Positions 8,863 through 17,740 of a DNA stretch of 64,000 bases are shown here, piece by piece. The stretch spans positions 160,942-224,941 of the forward strand of contig NZ_CYSG01000005.1 in assembly GCF_001457775.1 (NCBI RefSeq). The letters run 5' to 3'. This stretch comes from Phaeobacter sp. CECT 5382 (GTDB lineage Bacteria; Pseudomonadota; Alphaproteobacteria; Rhodobacterales; Rhodobacteraceae). How positions within the stretch are numbered: the first letter of the stretch is position 1; each line of letters begins with the position of its first letter. Position numbers and translations under genes: made by a program. Below the pieces are notes generated by a model. That model did no database searches. It saw nothing but the letters and a program-made list of their open reading frames with translations, and had not been told where the DNA came from.

Positions 8863-9372
8863 ATGGACATGGATTGGACAGCTATTCAGCAGGCAGCTCT
8901 GGCTGGGTTGATCGCGACGGGAGTGATTGATCTGGCCGGATGGGCACGTGCGCGCTGGTTCGGCATTATAGGGCCGGATTGGGGGCTGGTTGGCCGCTGG
9001 ATTTGGGGGCTGGGGGTTGGCCGACTGGTTCTGCGGGCGCAAGACAAGAAGACACCGGCGATACCGCAGGAGCGGATGTTGGGTTGGGTGTTTCACTACG
9101 CTGTGGGCATAGCGCTAGCCCTGGGATTTTGCGGGATCGATGGTTTCAACTGGCTGACCCAGCCAGAACCGATGGTACCGACCCTTTATGGGCTGGCGAC
9201 GGTCGCGCTGCCGTTTTGCCTGATGCAGCCATCGCTAGGTGCAGGTTTTGCAGCCCGCAAAACCCCCAACCCGACGCTGGCACGGGTCAACAGCCTGATT
9301 ACTCATGGGGTGTTTGGCTTTGGGCTATACGCGGGCAGTCTGTTTCTAAATTTGTTTCAAGTTGGGCTGTGA
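8863..9372 (+). CDS. DUF2938-like small membrane protein
   Basis: This 169-residue protein has about four hydrophobic segments and matches my memory of the DUF2938 family (conserved GxxATGVIDLAGW start, WVFHYAVGIALALGF, TLYGLATVALPFCLMQPSLGAGFAA, and a C-terminal LITHGVFGFGLYAGS). The second ATG at 8863 is preferred because GGAG lies six bases before it, while the first ATG at 8851 has the purine run immediately adjacent. It is divergently paired with the MerR regulator, which suggests a stress- or ligand-induced membrane protein. No biochemical function is known to me. Confidence 0.78.
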   Translation: MDMDWTAIQQAALAGLIATGVIDLAGWARARWFGIIGPDWGLVGRWIWGLGVGRLVLRAQDKKTPAIPQERMLGWVFHYAVGIALALGFCGIDGFNWLTQPEPMVPTLYGLATVALPFCLMQPSLGAGFAARKTPNPTLARVNSLITHGVFGFGLYAGSLFLNLFQVGL

Positions 9373-9477
9373 GGGCCTCAGAGAGGGCTGATGCGGCTCT
9401 TCTGCCTTGTGCCATTGGCGGATTTGGGCTAGGGGCGGGCAGCGAACACCAAGCTCCTCCAATCACAGGTATCCCCC

Positions 9478-11121
9478 ATGAGACGCGCCGCCATGGCCCT
9501 GCTGGCCAATCGTATTTCCCCGCCGAACCTTTCGATCATGCAGGACGAGGGGTGGTCGGTTGCGCGTGTACGTACCGAACTGCTGTCGGGCCTGACTGTT
9601 GCGCTGGCGCTGGTGCCTGAAGCGGTGGCCTTTGCCTTTGTTGCCGGGGTGCACCCGCTGGTCGGGCTTTATGCAGCCTTTCTTGTCGGGCTGGTCACGG
9701 CGCTGATCGGGGGGCGCCCGGGGATGATCTCTGGGGCGACAGGCGCGCTGGCTGTGGTCATGGTTGCCCTAGTGGCAGAGCATGGCGTCGAGTATCTGTT
9801 TGCCACTGTGGTCCTGATGGGCATCCTGCAGTTGATTGCCGGTGTCATGCACTGGGGTAAATTCATCCGCTTGGTTCCGCATCCGGTGATGCTGGGCTTT
9901 GTGAACGGTCTGGCCATTGTCATTTTCCTGGCTCAGATGACCCAGTTCAAAGTGCCGGGAACTGATGGGGCTGAGTGGCTTTCGGGGCTGCCGATGATCT
10001 TGATGCTGGGTCTGGTCGGGCTGACCATGGCGATCATCTGGGGCACGCCAAAGATTACGTCGATCATTCCTGCACCATTGGCCGGGATCGGCATCGTTGC
10101 AGGCATCGTGATCATCTTTGGGCTGGATGTACCGCGGGTTGGCGATATGGCCTCGATTGAAGGCGGTTTGCCCTTTATTCACAGCCCCTTTGGCGAAGGC
10201 ATTGGCATCTATGGCGACGCGCTGGCGCCGCTGACTTTGGAAACTCTGTGGATCATCCTGCCCTATGCCGTCATTCTGGCCGCCATCGGTTTGATTGAAA
10301 GCCTTCTGACGCTGAACCTGGTGGGTGAAATCACCGGTAAGCGCGGTGGCGCCAGCCAGGAATGCATCGCGCAGGGGACTGCCAATGTGATTACCGGTTT
10401 CTTTGGCGGCATGGGTGGCTGTGCCATGATCGGCCAGTCGATGATCAACGTGAAGTCCGGCGGACGTACCCGTATTGCCGGCATTTTTGCCGCCCTGTGC
10501 CTGCTGGCCTTTATCGTCGTGGCCTCACCGTTGATTGAACAAATTCCGCTGGCTGCCCTGGTCGGCGTGATGTTCATGGTAGTGATTGGAACCTTTGCCT
10601 GGAACAGCCTCAAGATCATGACCAAGGTTCCGCCGATGGACGCTTTTGTGATCGTTCTGGTGACTGTTGTCACTGTCATGAGCGATCTGGCGATTGCAGT
10701 TGTGGTTGGGGTGATCGTCTCAGCACTGGCCTATGCCTGGAGCAACGCGCGCCGCATCCATGCCGTCACCCGCCAGTCCGAAAGCGAGCAGGGGGCCAAG
10801 GTCTACGAGATCGAAGGGCCACTGTTTTTTGGCTCTACCGATGGCTTTATTGAGCTCTTCGATGTGGAGAACGACCCTGACAAAGTGATCGTCGAGTTTG
10901 GTCGCAGCCGGGTGGTGGATCAATCTGCGCTGCAGGCGATCGAAGCTATCGCGGGCAAGTATGAAGCCGCTGGCAAGACGCTGATGCTGCGCCACCTCAG
11001 CCGGGATTGTCACCAGCTGCTGACCAAGGCGGGTCATCTGATGATCGATAGTGACGACGATCCGGAATACCAGGTGGCGACAGATTATTCGGTCAAAACC
11101 GGGATCCTTGGCGGTCATTGA
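9478..11121 (+). CDS. SulP family inorganic anion transporter with STAS domain
   Basis: This SulP (SLC26) permease imports sulfate or bicarbonate across the inner membrane. It has about 547 residues: a transmembrane core with VALALVPEAVAFAFVAGVHP and the GATGALAVVM and GGMGGCAMIGQSMINVKSGG signatures, then a C-terminal cytoplasmic STAS domain from about residue 430 (VYEIEGPLFFGSTDGF, EFGRSRVVDQSALQAI). The start is uncertain; ATGs at 9478, 9493 and 9538 are all possible. It is followed by a strong terminator. Substrate choice is not readable; the short STAS and lack of sulfur-assimilation neighbours leave bicarbonate possible. Confidence 0.93.
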   Translation: MRRAAMALLANRISPPNLSIMQDEGWSVARVRTELLSGLTVALALVPEAVAFAFVAGVHPLVGLYAAFLVGLVTALIGGRPGMISGATGALAVVMVALVAEHGVEYLFATVVLMGILQLIAGVMHWGKFIRLVPHPVMLGFVNGLAIVIFLAQMTQFKVPGTDGAEWLSGLPMILMLGLVGLTMAIIWGTPKITSIIPAPLAGIGIVAGIVIIFGLDVPRVGDMASIEGGLPFIHSPFGEGIGIYGDALAPLTLETLWIILPYAVILAAIGLIESLLTLNLVGEITGKRGGASQECIAQGTANVITGFFGGMGGCAMIGQSMINVKSGGRTRIAGIFAALCLLAFIVVASPLIEQIPLAALVGVMFMVVIGTFAWNSLKIMTKVPPMDAFVIVLVTVVTVMSDLAIAVVVGVIVSALAYAWSNARRIHAVTRQSESEQGAKVYEIEGPLFFGSTDGFIELFDVENDPDKVIVEFGRSRVVDQSALQAIEAIAGKYEAAGKTLMLRHLSRDCHQLLTKAGHLMIDSDDDPEYQVATDYSVKTGILGGH

Positions 11122-11152
11122 CACCGACTAGTCCCTGCTATTTTCAGATGGT

Positions 11153-11180
11153 CGCGCCCCTACCGGGGCGCGGCTTTTTT
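11153..11180 (+). terminator. Rho-independent terminator after SulP gene
   Basis: An 8-bp GC stem (CGCGCCCC / GGGGCGCG, loop TACC) is followed by GCTTTTTT. Confidence 0.9.
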
Positions 11181-11293
11181 GTTGGGTTTTGCGGCTCTTG
11201 TAGACAAATCGCGGTGACTAAAACGGGCCGGGGTACCAGAGGTTGGTATTGCCCCGGACTCACCAAAACAGCAGGCCCAAAGCGAAGGTTGGC

Positions 11294-11935
11294 TTAGTCG
11301 GGGGCGAGGCTTTCGAGCATGTCGAGATCGCCAGACAGCAGGGCAGGTTCGGCGCGGGCCAGTAGATCACTGGGCCAGTGCCACCATTTCAGGCCCAGAA
11401 GACGCGCGATCTGTGGCTTTGAAAACCGAAACCGCTGCACGCTGGCGGGATTGCCGGTGACCACGGCGTAAGGCGGCACGGTGCCGCGCACCACAGCCCC
11501 AGCACCGATAATGGCGCCATCGCCAATGCGCGCGCCGGGCAGGATCAGAGCGCCATAACCGATCCAGACATCATGGCCAACAATTGTGTCGCGGGTGTCA
11601 GGCTGGAATGCCGCCATCTGGGCCGGGTCAAACACCGGAAACGGATAGCAGCTGAGCCCCTCTTGTGCGTGGTTGGCCGAAGCGGTGATAAAACGCACCC
11701 CATGGGCGATTTGGCAGAACCGCCCGATCACCAGCCGTTCGCGTGCTCCGACAAAGAGATAGGGCGCAAGATGTGTGGCCCAGTCCTGTGGTGGCGAGAA
11801 ATCCGAGGCATAGGTAAAGTCGCCGACCTGAAAATTGGGGTGCGCGATAGCGCGTGACAGCATCACGGTGCCACCGTGCGACTGCCCGTCAGGCAGCACA
11901 ATCGGATTGCGCAGGGCTGGGTTTGGTAGCGGCAT
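11294..11935 (-). CDS. CatB-related hexapeptide O-acetyltransferase
   Basis: This 213-residue left-handed beta-helix acetyltransferase is of the xenobiotic/VatD-CatB type. Features are RLVIGRFCQIAHGVRFITASANHA (catalytic histidine in the NH motif), VGHDVWIGYGALILPGARIGDGAIIGAGAVV (hexapeptide repeats) and PPYAVVTGNPA. The family contains chloramphenicol and streptogramin acetyltransferases, but chromosomal relatives usually modify sugars or unknown acceptors, so I do not call resistance. The next gene upstream on the same strand is a flavin reductase 33 bases away. Confidence 0.9.
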   Translation of the reverse strand: MPLPNPALRNPIVLPDGQSHGGTVMLSRAIAHPNFQVGDFTYASDFSPPQDWATHLAPYLFVGARERLVIGRFCQIAHGVRFITASANHAQEGLSCYPFPVFDPAQMAAFQPDTRDTIVGHDVWIGYGALILPGARIGDGAIIGAGAVVRGTVPPYAVVTGNPASVQRFRFSKPQIARLLGLKWWHWPSDLLARAEPALLSGDLDMLESLAPD

Positions 11936-11968
11936 TAGCTGGTCTCACTCATCGGATCAGTGGGCAAG

Positions 11969-12574
11969 TTAGTCATCGGGGCGAGCCAGCGAGAAAACCT
12001 CGCGCACGACGGCATAGTCACGATATCCCATACGGGCGAGCGGCTGAAAGCGCGTGACATCAAAAATCCCGTCATGCAGGCAGTCGTCGCGCAGGTGGAT
12101 GCCTGTCACCTCGCCAAAGGCGACGCGATTGGCCACCCCGGGAAGGGTGACGATCTGGGTCAGTTTGCACTCCAGCGCGGCGGGGGCGCCTTCGATGCGG
12201 GCGCATTCGATAGTGTCGCAATCCGTCGCCGTAAGGCCCGCATGGGCAAATTCATCCACCTCTTTGGGCAGCGTCGCAGAGCTGGCATTCATCGCATCAC
12301 GCATCTCGAAGGCGACGATATTGACGCAAAATACTCCGGTTTTCTCGATATTGGCGAGGCTGTCCTTGGTGCCGGACTGGTCGTCCTTGGTGCCGGTGGA
12401 GGCGAACATCACCTGCGGCGGCGTATAGGCGACGCCGTTGAAAAAGGAATAGGGTGCAAGATTGTTGATGCCATCCGTACTGCGCGAAGAAATCCAGCCG
12501 ATCGGGCGCGGCGTGATCAGCGCGTTGAAGGGGTTATGTGGCAACCCGTGACCCTCTTCGGGGCGATAGAACAT
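11969..12574 (-). CDS. Flavin reductase-like FMN-binding protein
   Basis: This 201-residue protein of the flavin reductase/DIM6-NTAB split-barrel family binds FMN. It starts MFYRPEEGHGLPHNPFNALITPRPIGWISS, where the PRPIGW stretch is the family signature, with NLAPYSFFNGVAYTPPQVMFAS and an NIEKTGVFCVNIV helix. Such proteins reduce flavin or act on an unidentified substrate. It is followed on the same strand by the CatB-like gene and is divergent from a GNAT gene. A precise reaction cannot be assigned. Confidence 0.9.
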   Translation of the reverse strand: MFYRPEEGHGLPHNPFNALITPRPIGWISSRSTDGINNLAPYSFFNGVAYTPPQVMFASTGTKDDQSGTKDSLANIEKTGVFCVNIVAFEMRDAMNASSATLPKEVDEFAHAGLTATDCDTIECARIEGAPAALECKLTQIVTLPGVANRVAFGEVTGIHLRDDCLHDGIFDVTRFQPLARMGYRDYAVVREVFSLARPDD

Positions 12575-12710
12575 GGCGCGTCTCCAATTGTTTGCCCCAG
12601 ACTTACGCCCGTGCTAGGGCGATTTCTAGCCCTGAGACGGTGCCGAGCAGGTACATAATCTATGCAAACGGGGTTGAGAGTGAGAGACAGGCGCGCGGAG
12701 GCCAAGTGGC

Positions 12711-13220
12711 GTGATCGAATTGACAGCAGAACGGCCCGACGACCGCTGGGAGGTCGAGGCGCTTTATGACCTGTGTTTTGCGCCGGGGCGCGAAGCGCTG
12801 TCTTCCTACCGGTTGCGTGATGATGTGCCGCCGGTTCCGGGCTTGAGCCAGGTGGCGCGGGATGAGCTGGGTATTTTGGCCGGGGCGATCCGTTTCTGGC
12901 CCGTTCACATCGAAGGTGAAGACCAAACTGTAACTGCGCTGCTGCTAGGGCCGGTTGCTGTGCACCCAACCCATCAGGGCGAAGGGCTTGGTGGCTCGCT
13001 TATTCGCGATAGTTTGGCCAAAGCCGCCGAAAGCGGCTGGCAGCGGGCGATGTTGGTGGGGGATGCGCCCTACTATCGCCGCTTTGGCTTTGAACCTCTT
13101 GCCGGGGTCGAGATGCCGCCGCCCACCAACCCGGACCGGGTGCTGGGCATTGCCCTGTCAGAAGGTGCCTGGGACGGGGTTTGCGGGCGGGTGATCCGCT
13201 GGCAACACGCGCCACTGTAG
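12711..13220 (+). CDS. GNAT N-acetyltransferase, YhbS-like
   Basis: This is a 169-residue GNAT domain of the COG3153/YhbS kind. The acetyl-CoA loop reads VHPTHQGEGLGGSLI, and the C-terminal half has LVGDAPYYRRFGFEP, typical of this subgroup. The start is GTG at 12711; no in-frame ATG exists near the conserved N-terminus. It is transcribed away from the flavin reductase gene. The acceptor is unknown. Confidence 0.9.
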   Translation: MIELTAERPDDRWEVEALYDLCFAPGREALSSYRLRDDVPPVPGLSQVARDELGILAGAIRFWPVHIEGEDQTVTALLLGPVAVHPTHQGEGLGGSLIRDSLAKAAESGWQRAMLVGDAPYYRRFGFEPLAGVEMPPPTNPDRVLGIALSEGAWDGVCGRVIRWQHAPL

Positions 13221-13304
13221 CGTGGCGAGACACATTGCCCGACAGGGGGCAGGACTTGAAACTGGCCCCAGCGGGGCCAATCTCATGTCGAGGGAGGCCT
13301 TGAT

Positions 13305-14072
13305 ATGAGTGAAGTTTTAACCGAGCTGCGCCCTTTGTCTGTGACGGAAGTAGAGGCAGAGCTCGACGCTTTGGCACGGCGCTATCAGGCAGCAAGCGGG
13401 TTGGGGATCAATCTATTAAACCTGCTGGGTGGCCAGGCGGAAAACCTGCTGGATCGCTTGCCGGGGCCCGTACGTTCCCAGCTGGGGGAGGCGACGGGTC
13501 AGGCCCTGCGCCTGGCACTGCAGGCCGCACAGCATTCGCGTCGGGTTCTGCCCAGGCAATCTCCCAGAATAAACCGCGTGATCAGCACCGCCATGGGGGC
13601 TGCCGGTGGCGCTGCGGGTCTGCCGGGTGCATTGGTGGAACTGCCAGCCACCACGGCGTTTCTTTTGCGCGTGATCCAGGATGGTGCGGCTGCTCAGGGG
13701 TTTGACCCCAACGCGCAAAGCGTGACCTTCGATTGTTTGCGAGTGTTTGCCTCTGCGGGGCCACTGGCGCGCGATGACGGAGCCGAGACCGCGTTTTTGT
13801 CGCTGCGGCTGGGGCTTTCCGGGCAGGCGTTGAACCAGCTCATCAGTGCCGTTGCACCCCGTTTGGCCAGCGCCATGGGGCATAAGCTTGCAGCGCAGTC
13901 AGTGCCGATCTTGGGGGCCGCAGCCGGGGCGACGGCAAACTACGTTTATGCCGGGTATTATCACGAAATTGCGCTGGTGCATTTCGGGTTGCGTAAACTC
14001 GCCATCGACGCGGATCAGCCCGAGGCGGATCTGCTGCAGCAGTTTACCTGCCGTCTGCCGCTCACGCACTGA
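13305..14072 (+). CDS. EcsC family protein
   Basis: This 255-residue protein matches the EcsC family, named after the third protein of the Bacillus ecs ABC locus and common as a stand-alone gene in alphaproteobacteria. It shows STAMGAAGGAAGLPGALVELPATTAFLLRVI, a glycine/alanine-rich hydrophobic segment, and ANYVYAGYYHEIALVHFGLRKLA near the C-terminus. The ATG has GGGAGG upstream. No ABC transporter adjoins it. Its molecular role is unknown. Confidence 0.88.
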   Translation: MSEVLTELRPLSVTEVEAELDALARRYQAASGLGINLLNLLGGQAENLLDRLPGPVRSQLGEATGQALRLALQAAQHSRRVLPRQSPRINRVISTAMGAAGGAAGLPGALVELPATTAFLLRVIQDGAAAQGFDPNAQSVTFDCLRVFASAGPLARDDGAETAFLSLRLGLSGQALNQLISAVAPRLASAMGHKLAAQSVPILGAAAGATANYVYAGYYHEIALVHFGLRKLAIDADQPEADLLQQFTCRLPLTH

Positions 14073-14217
14073 TTGCCCTTGCTGCGCACGCGCGGACTGT
14101 ACGCGTCGACTGGCAGGAGCGTTTCGCGGCCTGACTTTGTGTGCATGTTGCGAATTTTTTCTCTTGATCTTGTTTTTGTTGCCCCGTTAATCAGCCTTTC
14201 CTGCTACGAGTGAGTGA

Positions 14218-14820
14218 ATGATAAACTACAGTCTCAAATGCGCCGACGGCCACAGTTTTGACAGTTGGTTCCAATCCGCCGCTGCTTTTGAAAAGCTGGC
14301 AAAAGCGGGTCTGGTAACCTGTTCATTTTGCGGCAGCTCCAATGTTGAAAAAGCTATCATGGCACCGCGGATTCGGACCGGTCGAAAGGCCGTCTCTTCC
14401 GTTGGAGAGCCCGAACAGCCCGAAAGTAACACGTCAGACGTGGTAGGCCGGGGGGCGTCAGATAGCACCACGAGCGGAGCGGCCAAATCCGGTGCTGTTT
14501 CAGCGGGCGGCTTAGGTGCCTCCCCAGGGAGTGACCCGGCCCAGGGGCTTGGCCTATCGCAGGGCGCAGGCGGCCCAGGTGTGCTGAGCAGCCCGTCAAG
14601 CGACATGGAGAGAGCTCTTGGAGAGTTGCGGCGCCAGGTAGAAAAAAACTCCGACTATGTCGGAAAGGATTTCGCCAGCGAAGCGCGCGCGATGCATCTT
14701 GGCGATGCACCGGAAAGAGCCATTCACGGCGAGGCCAAACCAGAAGAAGCCAAGGCCCTGATCGAGGAAGGTATCTCGGTCCTGCCTTTGCCATTTGGAC
14801 GCAATCGAAAGACCAACTGA
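14218..14820 (+). CDS. DUF1178 family protein with low-complexity insert
   Basis: This 200-residue protein starts with MINYSLKCADGHSFDSWFQS and has CSFCGSSNVEKAIMAPRI, the cysteine-containing zinc-ribbon-like head of DUF1178. The C-terminal segment (YVGKDFASEARAMHLGDAPERAIHGEA) is the second conserved block. Between them, residues about 60-120 are rich in glycine, serine and alanine, longer than I remember for the family. It is upstream of an SDR gene by 26 bases. Function unknown. Confidence 0.88.
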   Translation: MINYSLKCADGHSFDSWFQSAAAFEKLAKAGLVTCSFCGSSNVEKAIMAPRIRTGRKAVSSVGEPEQPESNTSDVVGRGASDSTTSGAAKSGAVSAGGLGASPGSDPAQGLGLSQGAGGPGVLSSPSSDMERALGELRRQVEKNSDYVGKDFASEARAMHLGDAPERAIHGEAKPEEAKALIEEGISVLPLPFGRNRKTN

Positions 14821-14846
14821 ACACCGCAGGGAAAAGGTAAAAGCCA

Positions 14847-15488
14847 ATGCATGCAGTGATAACCGGCACCAGCCGTGGGATTGGGCGCGAAATGGTCAAC
14901 CAGTTGACTGCTGCCGGACATGACGTAACGGGCACCTCCCGTGATCATTCCTCTGGTGTGCGGCTGGATGTCACCGACCCGGGCCAGCAGGCGCGATTTG
15001 CGGCCCAGCTGAAGTCCCGCCCGATTGACCTTCTGGTCTGTAATGCCGGGGTCTACCTGGACAAGGGCATGGCGCTTGAGGAGTATACCGCCGAGGTCTG
15101 GGCCAAGAGCCTGGCGGCCAATGTGACCGGAGTGTTCCTGACGGTGCAGGCGCTGTTGCCGAATCTGCGTCTGGCAGAAAATGCCAAGATTGCGATCATT
15201 TCGTCACAGATGGCCAGCCATGCCCGCGCACCCGGCGGCAGCTATGCCTATCGCGCCTCCAAGGCGGCGGCGCTGAATATTGGCCGCAACCTGTCCACGG
15301 ATCTGCGCTCCGAAGGCATTGCCGTCGGTATCTACCACCCCGGCTGGGTGCGCACTGATATGGGCGGCGAAGAGGGCGATATCACGGTCGAGGAATCTGC
15401 GGCAGGGCTGATTACCGAATTTGACGCGCTGTGCATCGAAACCACCGGCTGTTTTCACACCTGGGACGGTCGTATCCACGCCTATTGA
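14847..15488 (+). CDS. SDR family NAD(P)-dependent oxidoreductase
   Basis: This 213-residue classical short-chain dehydrogenase has the dinucleotide motif TGTSRGIG at residues 6-13, the NAG motif (VCNAGVYLDKG), and the YAYRASKAA catalytic tyrosine and lysine, with the catalytic serine in IISSQMAS. The carbonyl substrate is not readable. It follows the DUF1178 gene closely and is terminated by a strong bidirectional hairpin. Confidence 0.93.
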   Translation: MHAVITGTSRGIGREMVNQLTAAGHDVTGTSRDHSSGVRLDVTDPGQQARFAAQLKSRPIDLLVCNAGVYLDKGMALEEYTAEVWAKSLAANVTGVFLTVQALLPNLRLAENAKIAIISSQMASHARAPGGSYAYRASKAAALNIGRNLSTDLRSEGIAVGIYHPGWVRTDMGGEEGDITVEESAAGLITEFDALCIETTGCFHTWDGRIHAY

Positions 15489-15553
15489 TCAGGCTCGCGG
15501 GCTGGGGCGTTGCGCGCGGTGGCCTGCCCGAGGCGGCAATGCGAAGAGTATAT

Positions 15554-15591
15554 AAAAGGCGCCGGTGGAGTGTTCCACCGGCGCCTTTTTT
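15554..15591. terminator. Bidirectional terminator between SDR and pseudoprotease genes
   Basis: A 16-bp inverted repeat (AAAAGGCGCCGGTGGA and its complement, loop GTGT) has A-tracts on one side and T-tracts on the other, so it can stop both convergent transcripts. Confidence 0.93.
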
Positions 15592-15646
15592 GTTTTGCAT
15601 GTTTCGAGCAGACCCTGAGCTGTCTCTGGCTCAGACCCTGACTTGA

Positions 15647-17464
15647 TTATTCCCAGCAGCTGACCAGAACGGTCATGCCCGTTGCCCGGTGAACCAATGC
15701 CTGGTTGGGCAGGGCGGTGCCGCCGGTCTGGTTTTGGGGCGTCACTCCTGCGGCCTCCAGCGCGCTGCGCAGGGCGGCGGCATTGACCGCAAAGCTGACG
15801 CCTGCGGGCAGTTGCTTGCCTTTGATTTCCTGTGGCAACAACATGCCCAGAACTGCACCGGTGCTATCAACGACAGGACCGCCTGCATCGCCAGGCTGGG
15901 CTGCCAGTTCCAGACGGGCGATGCCGGTATTGCCGTCTAGGTTTTTAACATCCGCCAATTTGCCCCAGGTCAGGCTGGGGGCACCCAGAACGCCTTCGTA
16001 GGAGAAGCCGGAGACGGCGATTTCGGACTGCAGGCGCGGGCTTTGCGCGCTGAGTTCGGCCACCGCCATCGGTGCCAGATCCTGGGTGGGGCGCAGGATT
16101 GCCATGCCGTTTTCGACGTCATTGGCTGCAATTTCAGCGGCGTAGCCATGATCCAGAGTGATGCGGGTGCAGCCCTGCACCACGTCCGAAGTGGTGATGA
16201 CAACGCCATCAGCGCTGACAAAAAAGCCAGAGCGCGACATCCGGGGTTTGCGAATCTCAAGCCCCGAGACGAGATCGATATCCTGCTGGATATCGGCACC
16301 GGCCGCATCATCCAGCACGCCGTCCTGGCGTTCAAAGCTGGCCTGCATGGCAGCCAGCACACGGGCGCGGCGGGCCTCGTCTCCGGCAGGCCAGATCAGG
16401 GTGAAGCCTTTGATCTCGCCGTTTTTCAGGCTGGCCTGGGTAAAGGAGGTGATGTTCCCATTGCGCCCCTCAAGGGTGAAGCTGTTGCCTTTGCGTTCGC
16501 GTGGCCCTTCCAGCGGCACGATCTCCAGCGTCTGCATGATGTCATACAGGCCATACAATGTGCTCTTGTCGCCACGCTGGCTGATCAACAGCAGCTGAAC
16601 GCCCAGATCACCGGTGCTTTCATAATGGGCAAAGGGGGGCTCGTACTTGTCAAAAGCAACCTCTTTGGCGGGGATCTCCAAAGAGATGCCGGCCTTGGCG
16701 TCGCTGATGCGGCGCATGCCGACGGAAATCAGCGGTGCGTTATAGTCGTCCAGCAGAACTTTGCGCTGGGCTGTGGTCAGCACGCCAGTGACCTCATAGC
16801 CTTTGGACAGCTGCCAGTCGGACATCGAACCGCGTGTGCCACGGCCAAATGCGCCATCAATCGCGGCGTTGTAGAACCCGGCAGCCTTGAGTGCGATCTG
16901 CAGATCCTGGCGCTCGGCGCGCGACAACAGCCGCTCAGAGCGGCGCGCCTCGGCGGGGCTTTCATCCGGAAGAGTTGTTTCGGGCAGTGTGACTGCTGGC
17001 TCAGCGGCTTCCTGGGCAACGATGACCGGTTCCGCTGCGCTGGGGGCTGCGGGTTGCGCAGGGGCTGGCGACTGGGTGGCTGGCTGGGTGGCCGACTGAG
17101 TGGCTTGGGCTGCATCGGCGCCCAAAGGATAGAACTGGCTACGCAGATTGGCGGGCAGGGCGATGAAGCTGTCCCGTGGTATCTGATTTTCCCCCTGATA
17201 GACCTGCAAGACGCGATCGGCATCTTCGCGAGTATAGGGGCCGATCAGAACTCCGTACCATCCGCCACCCAGGGCAAAACCGGCCACGTCGGGCAGGCGG
17301 GCGGCGAAGTCTTGGGCCTCTTGCTGGGCTGTGGCCAGCGAGGGGCGGGCGGCGATCTGAATCCAGACCGTTTCTTGTGCGTTTTGCTGCGCCTGTGCGG
17401 GCGTCGTCAAAACAAAGGCAAGCGCATTGAGCGACAAGACCAATGCGGCAATTACTTTTTTCAT
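15647..17464 (-). CDS. Secreted SPOR/PG-binding protein with inactive trypsin-like domain
   Basis: This is an exported protein of 605 residues. The signal peptide MKKVIAALVLSLNALAFVLTTPAQA starts at the ATG at 17464; upstream in-frame sequence is ignored. Then follow a SPOR-like segment (about 30-95, WIQIAARPSLATAQQEA), a Pro/Ala/Thr-rich linker, a PG_binding_1 domain (about 185-250, GFYNAAIDGAFGRGTRGSM), a middle region, and a trypsin/HtrA-like fold (about 412-560). In the last domain the usual histidine position reads TTSDVV (Asp427), the aspartate position NGMAIL (Gly453) and the serine motif GDAGGP (Ala527). All three catalytic residues are therefore replaced, which argues for a periplasmic binding or scaffold role at peptidoglycan rather than proteolysis. 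Confidence 0.88.
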   Translation of the reverse strand: MKKVIAALVLSLNALAFVLTTPAQAQQNAQETVWIQIAARPSLATAQQEAQDFAARLPDVAGFALGGGWYGVLIGPYTREDADRVLQVYQGENQIPRDSFIALPANLRSQFYPLGADAAQATQSATQPATQSPAPAQPAAPSAAEPVIVAQEAAEPAVTLPETTLPDESPAEARRSERLLSRAERQDLQIALKAAGFYNAAIDGAFGRGTRGSMSDWQLSKGYEVTGVLTTAQRKVLLDDYNAPLISVGMRRISDAKAGISLEIPAKEVAFDKYEPPFAHYESTGDLGVQLLLISQRGDKSTLYGLYDIMQTLEIVPLEGPRERKGNSFTLEGRNGNITSFTQASLKNGEIKGFTLIWPAGDEARRARVLAAMQASFERQDGVLDDAAGADIQQDIDLVSGLEIRKPRMSRSGFFVSADGVVITTSDVVQGCTRITLDHGYAAEIAANDVENGMAILRPTQDLAPMAVAELSAQSPRLQSEIAVSGFSYEGVLGAPSLTWGKLADVKNLDGNTGIARLELAAQPGDAGGPVVDSTGAVLGMLLPQEIKGKQLPAGVSFAVNAAALRSALEAAGVTPQNQTGGTALPNQALVHRATGMTVLVSCWE

Positions 17465-17740
17465 TATCAGGACCTCTATCCCGGTAGACTGAATTATTGT
17501 CGCGCAGATAAGCATTTTGCGCCCGTAAAGGGAACTCCTCATCAGGGGGGGAATTCCTGCATTGATGCAGCAATGATGCAGTCATTTGGGGGGATTTCGG
17601 ATCAGAGGCCAAAAACCAGCCGCCAGCTATAGCTTTCGCACCTGGTTTGGCACGACTAGCCGTTGACCCTGCCGGGGGGCTTGCATAGGAAGAAAGCTGC
17701 ATTTGCTGCCCCATTTCACAGCCTAGACGAGGGATTGGAC

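Noticed and set aside
11294..11935. Chloramphenicol resistance gene
   Set aside because: The protein is only of the CatB-related family; chromosomal context and lack of mobile signatures do not support a resistance call.
16043..17632. 529-codon plus-strand frame opposite the SPOR/pseudoprotease gene
   Set aside because: Glycine- and cysteine-rich without motifs; the minus-strand product has a signal peptide and domains.
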